5,618 nucleotides of DNA, from assembly GCA_021819535.1 (NCBI GenBank), contig JAKAQU010000211.1:1-5618 (forward strand), written 5' to 3'. The position numbers and the translations under genes are program-made. The notes beneath the pieces are model-generated. The model searched no databases and was not told the DNA's origin. It worked only from the letters and a program-made list of their open reading frames with translations. This stretch comes from Pseudomonadota bacterium (GTDB lineage Bacteria > Pseudomonadota > Alphaproteobacteria > Acetobacterales > Acetobacteraceae). Below are positions 1 through 5,336 of the stretch, one piece after another; position 1 is the stretch's first letter; each line of letters starts with the position of its first letter.

Positions 1-401
1 ATCCCGTGCGCAGCCACACGCGGCTCGGGCTTTTGATCAGGGCGGCGGTGGAAAACCGGGAAATGGTGGAAGCACTCGGGTTTCGCGCCGGGCGTCTCTT
101 TCGTCTCGTTTTCGCGGCCGGCACCGCGCTCGCGGCGATGGGCGGCGTCGTTTTTGCGCTTTACACCGGCATGGTCACCGCCGATCTCGGCGCCGAGATC
201 GTCATTCTCGTTTTCATCGTCGTCATCATCGGTGGCCTCGGCTCGGTCGGCGGCTGTTTTCTCGCGTCTCTCCTCTTGGGCCTCGCCAATAATTATGTCG
301 GGTTTCTGGCACCGAAATTGGCCCTCGGCACCGATATCCTGCTGATGCTCGTCGTCTTGCTGTGGCGTCCGCGCGGGCTTTTGCCGATGGGGGGCGCATG
401 A
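1..401 (+). CDS. livH: LivH-type ABC transporter permease, C-terminal part (5' end outside window)
   Basis: This is the last 132 residues of an inner-membrane permease of the branched-chain amino acid (HAAT) ABC transporter family. The reading frame begins at base 3 and the gene runs in from the left edge. The fragment opens in the cytoplasmic coupling loop (R-A-A-V-E-N-R-E-M-V-E-A-L-G-F, residues 13-27), which contacts the ATPase. Hydrophobic spans follow at about 34-56 and 62-95, with the family-typical G-G-L-G-S-V-G-G turn. A last span ends in W-R-P-R-G-L, the usual LivH end. The stop codon overlaps the start of the next permease gene (ATGA), so the two are probably translationally coupled and form a heterodimer. 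The LivG/LivF ATPases and the binding protein are not seen and must lie upstream or elsewhere. Such paralogues carry amino acids, amides, aromatic acids or dicarboxylates, so the substrate cannot be read from this fragment. Confidence 0.9.
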   Translation, partial: PVRSHTRLGLLIRAAVENREMVEALGFRAGRLFRLVFAAGTALAAMGGVVFALYTGMVTADLGAEIVILVFIVVIIGGLGSVGGCFLASLLLGLANNYVGFLAPKLALGTDILLMLVVLLWRPRGLLPMGGA

Positions 402-1471
402 TGCGGCTTCTCTCCCATGACCGGCCGGGACATTGGCTACTTTCCACGGCTCTCGCGGCCCTTCTCGCGGTCTTCGCCGCCGCACCGTTTCTGCTGCCCG
501 GCACCCGCGCGCTCGCCGTTGCCGCACGCATCGTGATCTTCATCGTAATGGCCGCGAGCTATGATCTCTTGCTCGGCTATACCGGCATCGTCTCTTTCGC
601 CCAGGTGACGTTTTTCGGCCTCGGCGCTTATGGTGTCGCGATCGCCCTGAGCGGCGGCGGCGGTTGGCTCGCGCTCATTCTCGGTGCTGCGGCCGGGATC
701 GCCCTTTCGCTCGCCCTCGCCCTCGCCCTCGCCCTCCTTTCGCTGCGCGTGCGGGCGATTTTCTTTTCCATGATCACGCTCGCCCTCGCCCGTTTCGCGC
801 AGGTTCTGGCGAGCGAGTGGCGCGATCTCACCGGCGGCGAGGATGGCCTCACCTTTTCCGTCCCGCGCGAAATCTCGCCCGCCTTTCACCCCTTCGCGGC
901 CCCCGTTCTCGGCCTTCGCATCAGCGGTCCAGTGATCGTCTATTACCTGATTTTCGCCCTCGCTCTGATCTCCTTTCTCATCCTCCTCCGCATCGTCAAT
1001 TCTCCGTTCGGGCGCGTCCTGCAGGCGATCCGCGAAAATCCGTTCCGTGCCGAATCACTCGGCTATCGAACGATTTTCCACCGCGCGCTGGCGAACGCGG
1101 TCGCGGCCGGCTTTGCCGCGCTGGCCGGCGCGATGATGGCGATGCAACTCCGCTATGCAAACCCGGATACGACGCTTTCCTTTTCGCTGATGATCGATAT
1201 TCTGCTGATGGTGGTCATCGGCGGCATGGGCACGCTTTATGGCGCCGCCATCGGGGCGACGGTGATGGTGCTGGCACAATATTATCTCGAGCCGGGACTG
1301 GCCGCGCTGGCGGCGGCGACGCACGAGGTCGCGCTTTTGCCGGCTTTGTTCGACCCCGGGCGCTGGCTTCTCTGGCTCGGCGTGATTTTTGTGCTCGTGG
1401 TCTATTTTTTTCCCGCCGGCATTGTCGGCAGTCTTCGTGAGCGCGCCGGAAAACCACCCCCTTTGTCATGA
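398..1471 (+). CDS. livM: LivM-type ABC transporter permease
   Basis: A complete 357-residue polytopic inner-membrane protein, the partner of the preceding LivH-type subunit. The LivM signature G-Y-T-G-I-V-S-F-A-Q followed by F-F-G-L-G-A-Y lies at residues 60-78. The coupling loop A-I-R-E-N-P-F-R-A-E-S-L-G-Y is at 210-223. The conserved I-G-G-M-G-T-L-Y-G-A turn is at 274-283, and the C-terminal Y-F-F-P-A-G-I-V-G is at 336-344. The length is in the normal range for LivM. I chose the ATG at 398, which overlaps the livH stop as ATGA; the adjacent ATG at 401 is equally possible and differs by one residue. One membrane segment contains a pure Leu-Ala run (105-112) encoded by a perfect hexamer repeat. 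The family is certain. The transported compound is not: co-transcription with a semialdehyde dehydrogenase argues for a catabolic substrate rather than simple leucine/isoleucine/valine uptake. Confidence 0.93.
   Translation: MMRLLSHDRPGHWLLSTALAALLAVFAAAPFLLPGTRALAVAARIVIFIVMAASYDLLLGYTGIVSFAQVTFFGLGAYGVAIALSGGGGWLALILGAAAGIALSLALALALALLSLRVRAIFFSMITLALARFAQVLASEWRDLTGGEDGLTFSVPREISPAFHPFAAPVLGLRISGPVIVYYLIFALALISFLILLRIVNSPFGRVLQAIRENPFRAESLGYRTIFHRALANAVAAGFAALAGAMMAMQLRYANPDTTLSFSLMIDILLMVVIGGMGTLYGAAIGATVMVLAQYYLEPGLAALAAATHEVALLPALFDPGRWLLWLGVIFVLVVYFFPAGIVGSLRERAGKPPPLS
710..733 (+). repeat. Perfect tandem hexamer (CTCGCC)x4 inside livM
   Basis: Four exact copies of CTCGCC lie head to tail in the livM reading frame. 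They encode Leu-Ala four times (residues 105-112) in a hydrophobic segment. Two more copies of the same hexamer occur near 782-793. Because the unit is six bases, copy-number changes would add or remove Leu-Ala pairs without breaking the frame. It may be only a consequence of codon bias in a low-complexity membrane helix. Confidence 0.9.
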
Positions 1472-1475
1472 GGAG
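1471..1475 (+). promoter_or_regulatory. Shine-Dalgarno AGGAG that decides the aldehyde dehydrogenase start
   Basis: AGGAG begins on the final A of the livM TGA stop codon. It lies 6 nt before the ATG at 1482 and directly abuts another in-frame ATG at 1476. Only the 1482 start has workable spacing, so it is preferred. The overlap with the livM stop implies that ribosomes finishing livM can re-initiate on the dehydrogenase. Confidence 0.75.
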
Positions 1476-1481
1476 ATGCGA

Positions 1482-2918
1482 ATGTACCCGCAACTGACCG
1501 AGCTTTTCATCGCCGGAGAATGGCGCCCGAGCGCCGATGGGCGGCGCATTGCCGTGCTCAACCCGGCAACCGCCGAGAAGATCGGCGAGGTTTCCCATGC
1601 CGGCCGCGCCGATCTCGACGCGGCGCTGGCCTCCGCTGAGCGCGGCTTTCGGCTATGGCGCCGGAAAAGCGCCTATGATCGCGCGAAAATAATGCGCAAA
1701 GCGGCCGAATTGATGCGCGAGCGCGCCGATGCCATTGCACCGGTGATGACCATGGAGCAGGGGAAACCACTCCTTGAGGCGCGCGGCGAGACGTTGCTCG
1801 CCGGTGATCTCATCGAATGGTTCGCGGAACAGGGGCGGCGGAGCTTCGGCCAAGTGATCCCCGGCCGCGCGGACGGCATCTATCAGCTCACGTTCAAGGA
1901 GCCGGTGGGGCCGGTCGCCGCCTTCACGCCGTGGAATTTCCCGATCAACCAGGCGGTGCGGAAGATTTCCCTGGCCCTTGCCGCCGGCTGCTCGATCATC
2001 GTCAAGGGGCCGGAGGAGACACCAGCCTCGTGCGCGGCCCTCGTCCGCGCCTTCGCCGATGCCGGAGTGCCGGATGGCGTCGTCAATCTCGTGTTCGGCG
2101 TGCCGGCGGAGATTTCGGAATACCTTATCCCGCACCCGGTGATTCGCAAAATCTCGTTCACCGGCTCGACCGCGATCGGCAAGCAGCTCGCGGCCCTCGC
2201 CGGGCAGCATATGAAGCGGATCACCATGGAACTCGGCGGGCACGCACCGGCGATCGTGTTCGACGACGCCGATCTCGACCGCGCGGTCTCCATCCTGAGC
2301 GCCAATAAATTCCGCAATGCCGGACAGGTTTGCGTCTCGCCGACGCGATTTCTGGTGCAGGAGGCGGTCTATGAGCGTTTCCTCGACGGGTTTGTCGCCG
2401 CCGCCAAAACGCTGAAACTCGGCGACGGGCTGGAGAAAGACACCCGCATGGGCCCGCTTGCCCATGCGCGCCGGGTGCAGGCGATGGAGGGCCTCATTCA
2501 GGACGCGGCGCAGAAAGGGGCGCGGGTTGTCACCGGCGGCGAGCGGGTCGGGAATAAGGGGTATTTCTTTGCGCCCACCATCCTCACCGACGTTGCGCTG
2601 GAGGCGCGCATCATGAACGAGGAACCTTTCGGCCCGGTTGCCATCATTCGCCCCTTCCGCGATGCCGAAGACGCGATCGCGGAAGCCAACCGGCTGCCCT
2701 ACGGCCTCGCCTCCTACGCCTATACGGGCTCGGCGCGAACCGCCGCGATGGTCGCGGATGCGGTGGAGGCAGGCATGATGTCGATCAACCACCACGGCCT
2801 CGCCCTCCCCGAAGTGCCGTTCGGCGGCATCAAAGATTCGGGCTTCGGCTCGGAAGGCGGCACCGATGCGATCGAGGCCTATTTCAATACCAAATTCGTC
2901 ACTCACGCGACGACGTAA
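1482..2918 (+). CDS. NAD-dependent semialdehyde dehydrogenase (succinate-/2-oxoglutarate-semialdehyde type, ALDH superfamily)
   Basis: A complete 478-residue cytoplasmic aldehyde dehydrogenase that oxidises an aldehyde to the acid. Visible motifs are F-T-P-W-N-F-P (148-154, oxyanion Asn152), cofactor Lys175, F-T-G-S-T (226-230), the general base Glu250 in M-E-L-G-G-H-A-P, the nucleophile Cys284 in G-Q-V-C-V-S-P-T-R, E-E-P-F-G-P (380-385) and P-F-G-G-I-K-D-S-G (446-454). Glu178 follows Lys175 by three residues, as in NAD-preferring ALDHs; NADP enzymes such as E. coli GabD usually lack it. From memory, the segments V-G-P-V-A-A-F-T-P-W-N-F-P, P-E-E-T-P-A-S and A-E-I-S-x-Y-L-I-P-H-P-V-I-R-K match the Azospirillum type I alpha-ketoglutaric semialdehyde dehydrogenase group and related succinic semialdehyde dehydrogenases. 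The exact substrate is inference. It follows livM by 10 nt and is probably in the same mRNA. A start at 1476 (two residues longer) is possible but poorly spaced from the ribosome-binding site. Confidence 0.92.
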   Translation: MYPQLTELFIAGEWRPSADGRRIAVLNPATAEKIGEVSHAGRADLDAALASAERGFRLWRRKSAYDRAKIMRKAAELMRERADAIAPVMTMEQGKPLLEARGETLLAGDLIEWFAEQGRRSFGQVIPGRADGIYQLTFKEPVGPVAAFTPWNFPINQAVRKISLALAAGCSIIVKGPEETPASCAALVRAFADAGVPDGVVNLVFGVPAEISEYLIPHPVIRKISFTGSTAIGKQLAALAGQHMKRITMELGGHAPAIVFDDADLDRAVSILSANKFRNAGQVCVSPTRFLVQEAVYERFLDGFVAAAKTLKLGDGLEKDTRMGPLAHARRVQAMEGLIQDAAQKGARVVTGGERVGNKGYFFAPTILTDVALEARIMNEEPFGPVAIIRPFRDAEDAIAEANRLPYGLASYAYTGSARTAAMVADAVEAGMMSINHHGLALPEVPFGGIKDSGFGSEGGTDAIEAYFNTKFVTHATT

Positions 2919-2925
2919 GAAAGTG

Positions 2926-2952
2926 GGGCGGCCCTCGCGATGAGGGCCGCCC
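2926..2952 (+). terminator. GC-rich hairpin after the aldehyde dehydrogenase
   Basis: A perfect 11-bp inverted repeat, GGGCGGCCCTC paired with GAGGGCCGCCC, encloses a 5-nt loop and starts 8 nt after the dehydrogenase stop codon. The stem is very stable, but the following bases (GCGGAAGAATTTAA) lack a proper T-run. It could be an atypical intrinsic terminator or an mRNA 3'-end stabiliser. Its position at the end of the livHM-dehydrogenase unit supports a transcript end. No other repeat copy is visible in the window. Confidence 0.6.
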
Positions 2953-2969
2953 GCGGAAGAATTTAAGCT

Positions 2970-2986
2970 GGAACCCGCACCGTTCC
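2970..2986. promoter_or_regulatory. Possible operator: spaced palindrome GGAAC-N7-GTTCC
   Basis: Five-base arms GGAAC and GTTCC flank a 7-nt spacer in the 174-nt gap upstream of the MR-like gene, about 105 nt before its start. Dyads of this size are typical of dimeric regulators that control catabolic genes. However, the arms are short, a chance match is possible, no convincing -35/-10 pair is visible nearby, and no regulator gene lies in the window. Confidence 0.25.
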
Positions 2987-3079
2987 GCGCGCCTCTGAAG
3001 GCCGACGAAGCGCCGCCGACCTCGTTTGCCATGCTAGTAAAGGCGCATAGTCCGGCCCCGTCACCCCACCATCCCGCAT

Positions 3080-3084
3080 GGAAG
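3080..3084 (+). promoter_or_regulatory. Shine-Dalgarno-like GGAAG that favours the 3093 start of the MR-like gene
   Basis: GGAAG lies 8 nt before the ATG at 3093, which is good spacing. The alternative in-frame ATG at 3078 has no purine-rich site before it. The protein from 3093 begins M-K-I-T-A-L-R-T, which is typical of the family's N-terminal strand. The five extra residues from 3078 (M-E-D-A-T) add nothing recognisable. Confidence 0.6.
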
Positions 3085-3092
3085 ACGCCACG

Positions 3093-4178
3093 ATGAAAAT
3101 CACCGCTCTCCGCACCATTGTCGTCAACCTGCCGATCGATCCGCCGATCCTGAGCGCGATCTTCGCCATCCGCTCCACCAGTTGCGTGCTCTGCTATCTC
3201 GAGACCGACGAGGGCCTGGTCGGGGAGGGGCTGGTTCACGCCATCAACGGCGAGCGCGTTGGCGTGCTCGACGCCATGGTCCAGAGCCTCGCGCCGCTGG
3301 TGCTCGGCCTTGATCCGACGCTCGGCGGCAGCGTCAACGCGCGGGCGTGGAAGGATCTGAATTTTCTCGGCTATGAAGGCGTCACCATCCAAGCACTCGC
3401 CGGCATCGACATGGCGCTCTGGGATCTGCGCGGGCAAGCGGCCGGGCTCAATGTCAGCCGGCTGATCGGTGCGGTTCGCACCTCGGTTCCGGTCTATGCC
3501 AGCGGCGGGCTGTGGCTGTCATCATCGATCGAGGCGTTGCAGCGCGAGGCTGCCGATTTCGTTGCCCGCGGCTTTCGTGCCATGAAGACGCGCGTCGGGC
3601 CGAATGAGCCGGAAAAGATGGTCGCGCGCGTGCGCGCCGTGCGCGAGGCGATCGGGCCGGAGATCGGGCTGATGGTCGACGCCAACCAGCAACTGAGTGT
3701 CTCGGCCGCGATCCGCCTCGGCCGGATGCTGGAGCCGCTGAACCTCACCTGGTTCGAGGAGCCGGTGATTTGTCATGACCACAGCGGCGAGGCGGCGATC
3801 ACGGCCGCGCTCGACACCCCGATCGCCAGTGGCGAGACGGTGCACACGCATCGCGGCGTCCTCCGCATGCTACAGGCCAAATCCGCCGACATCCTGATGC
3901 CGGACGTGCAGCGGATGGGCGGCCCGACCGAGTTTCTCAAGGCGGGGGCGCTGTGCGAGGCGTTCAACACCCCGATCTCCTCGCATCTGTTCCCGGAGAT
4001 CAGCCTGCCGCTGCTCGCGGCTCTGCCGAACGCCTATTTCCTCGAACACATGCCCTGGTTCGAGCCGCTTTATGGCCAGAGCATCACGCTCGACAGCACG
4101 GGCCACGCCGTGGTGCCGGAAGGGCCGGGCTGGGGCTTGCGCTTCGACCCTGCCGCCGTCAGGCGCTACGCCGCATAG
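3093..4178 (+). CDS. Enolase-superfamily protein, mandelate racemase subgroup, with Lys166-to-Arg change
   Basis: A complete 361-residue protein (P. putida mandelate racemase has 359). An N-terminal capping domain (about 1-125) precedes the (beta/alpha)-barrel. Magnesium ligands are Asp196 (V-D-A-N-Q), Glu222 (W-F-E-E-P) and Glu248 (S-G-E-T). Lys165, the Asp271-His298 dyad (M-P-D; S-S-H-L-F) and Glu318 (F-L-E) complete the active site. These match MR Asp195, Glu221, Glu247, Lys164, Asp270, His297 and Glu317 at a constant +1 offset. The position of MR Lys166, the S-face base, is Arg167 (M-K-T-R-V-G). Family chemistry is removal of the proton alpha to a carboxylate on bound Mg2+, giving racemisation, epimerisation or dehydration. 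The His-Asp base is intact, so acid-sugar or hydroxy-acid dehydratase is at least as likely as racemase; the substrate is unknown. It sits downstream of a probable terminator, so it is likely a separate transcript from the dehydrogenase, though possibly the same pathway. Confidence 0.93.
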   Translation: MKITALRTIVVNLPIDPPILSAIFAIRSTSCVLCYLETDEGLVGEGLVHAINGERVGVLDAMVQSLAPLVLGLDPTLGGSVNARAWKDLNFLGYEGVTIQALAGIDMALWDLRGQAAGLNVSRLIGAVRTSVPVYASGGLWLSSSIEALQREAADFVARGFRAMKTRVGPNEPEKMVARVRAVREAIGPEIGLMVDANQQLSVSAAIRLGRMLEPLNLTWFEEPVICHDHSGEAAITAALDTPIASGETVHTHRGVLRMLQAKSADILMPDVQRMGGPTEFLKAGALCEAFNTPISSHLFPEISLPLLAALPNAYFLEHMPWFEPLYGQSITLDSTGHAVVPEGPGWGLRFDPAAVRRYAA

Positions 4179-4204
4179 TCTCCCTCGCGCACGCGGCGAG
4201 CCGC

Positions 4205-5266
4205 TCACGTATGACGGAGCGCCGCGTTCACGCTTGCCAGCGCCGCCGAGCCGGGGCAGAGGGCGACATCATCGAGCGCGTTCAGCGGCGTTGCCACCGT
4301 ATTTGCGTGACGGTGGAGATCCTCCGGCTCGGGTTCGACGTAAAGGAGACCGGTGACGATCTCGCCCGCCATGGTTCGTTCCTGGAGATAGGCGAGCGCG
4401 CTGGTGCGGTCATGCGGGTCATACTCGGCCTCGAGCTTGCGCAGGCGCAAGGTGCTGCCATCGTGCTGCACCACCACCTCAACCGAGCCTGGCGCGTAAT
4501 CGGCGGTAATCTCGTCGCGGCCGGTGATGTAATCGAGCCGGTTCACGGCCTCGTTGTGTTCGCGCACATAGTCGAAGCTCTTGGTGCTGCCGTGATGGTT
4601 GTTGAATTGCACGCAGGGCGAAAGACAATCGATGAAGGCCGCACCCGGATGCTGCAGCGCCGCCTTGATCAGGGGGACGAGCTGCGCCTTATCGCCGGAG
4701 AAGCTGCGGGCGACGAAAGTGGCGCCGAGTTGTAATGCCAATCCCACGAGATCGATCGCCGAATCGGTGTTGACCACCCCCTTCTTGCTTGTCGAGCCAC
4801 GATCGGAGGTCGCTGAGAACTGCCCCTTGGTCAGGCCATAGACGCCATTATTCTCGACGATGTAGGTCATGTTGACGCCGCGGCGGAGCGCGTGCGCGAA
4901 CTGCCCAAGACCGATCGAGGCGGAATCGCCATCGCCGGAGACGCCGAGATAAATCAGGTCGCGATTGGCGAGATAGGCGCCGGTTGCGACACTCGGCATG
5001 CGTCCATGCACCGAATTGAAACCGTGTGCCGCGCCGAGGAAATAGGTCGGCGTCTTGGAGGAGCAGCCGATGCCGGACAGCTTCGCGATCCGGTAGGGCG
5101 GGAGGGAGAGTTCATGACAGGCGCGAATGATCGCGGCACTGATCGAATCATGGCCGCAACCGGCGCAAAGGGTGGAAATCGCCCCCTCATAATCGCGCCG
5201 TGACAAGCCGAGATCGTTGATGGCAAGTTCAGGGTGGTGCAGTTTGGGTTTTGGAAGAAAGCTCAT
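4205..5266 (-). CDS. korB: 2-oxoacid (2-oxoglutarate):ferredoxin oxidoreductase, beta subunit
   Basis: A complete 353-residue cytoplasmic subunit that binds thiamine diphosphate and one [4Fe-4S] cluster. With KorA it converts a 2-oxoacid plus CoA to acyl-CoA and CO2, passing electrons to ferredoxin. Cluster-ligand cysteines are Cys34 and Cys37 (C-A-G-C-G-H), Cys68 (G-I-G-C-S-S) and Cys218 (S-P-C-V). The thiamine diphosphate/Mg motif runs from G-D-G-D at 111-114 to E-N-N-G-V-Y-G-L-T-K-G-Q at 138-149. The S-P-C-V-x-F-N-N-H-H-G-S-T-K-S stretch (216-230) is typical of KorB, favouring 2-oxoglutarate as substrate by family. The start at 5266 gives the usual M-S-F-L-P-K-P-K-L; the Shine-Dalgarno site before it is weak. 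It lies 70 nt downstream of korA on the same strand. It ends 26 nt from the converging MR-like gene, so the two transcripts may run into each other. Confidence 0.94.
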   Translation of the reverse strand: MSFLPKPKLHHPELAINDLGLSRRDYEGAISTLCAGCGHDSISAAIIRACHELSLPPYRIAKLSGIGCSSKTPTYFLGAAHGFNSVHGRMPSVATGAYLANRDLIYLGVSGDGDSASIGLGQFAHALRRGVNMTYIVENNGVYGLTKGQFSATSDRGSTSKKGVVNTDSAIDLVGLALQLGATFVARSFSGDKAQLVPLIKAALQHPGAAFIDCLSPCVQFNNHHGSTKSFDYVREHNEAVNRLDYITGRDEITADYAPGSVEVVVQHDGSTLRLRKLEAEYDPHDRTSALAYLQERTMAGEIVTGLLYVEPEPEDLHRHANTVATPLNALDDVALCPGSAALASVNAALRHT

Positions 5267-5336
5267 GCCGTTTGGTCCGATGCAAAATCCCCGCGGGCGA
5301 TGGCGGGAAGGAGGGTGACGGGAGAAGGACGACGCA
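5267..5336 (-). other. korA-korB spacer without a clear ribosome-binding site
   Basis: Seventy bases separate the korA stop from the korB start. On the coding strand the first part is pyrimidine-rich (CTTCTCCC and CTCCTTCCC). It then contains the palindrome CCCGCGGG followed by ATTTT, and only a weak GGA about 10 nt before the korB ATG. I see no convincing promoter, terminator or small gene. The korB frame stays open across the spacer into korA, but with no family-like residues, so a longer korB is unlikely. Confidence 0.5.

Noticed and set aside
650..663. A GGCGGCGGCGG stretch as a possible G-quadruplex.
   Set aside because: The G runs are only two bases long and simply encode a Gly-rich loop in LivM.
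1405..1411. A run of seven T inside livM, a possible slippage or error site.
   Set aside because: The livM frame continues normally through it to the typical Y-F-F-P-x-G-I-V-G ending, so there is no sign of a frameshift.
664..1440. A 258-codon Arg/Pro-rich frame on the + strand within livM.
   Set aside because: It is a frame-shifted reading of livM with low-complexity Arg-rich sequence, not a protein.
3026..3053. A TTGCCA box followed 16 nt later by TAGTCC as a possible promoter of the MR-like gene.
   Set aside because: The -10 match is poor and spacing can be chosen freely; not good enough to annotate.
1653..3437. A 594-codon open frame on the - strand opposite the aldehyde dehydrogenase and part of the MR-like gene.
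   Set aside because: Its product is rich in Arg, His, Asp and Gly with no recognisable domain, and it spans two well-supported genes and their gap. It is the usual shadow of high-GC coding sequence.
3953..4735. A 260-codon open frame on the + strand crossing the end of the MR-like gene and opposite korB.
   Set aside because: It conflicts with two strongly supported genes, shows no family motif and has no ribosome-binding site.
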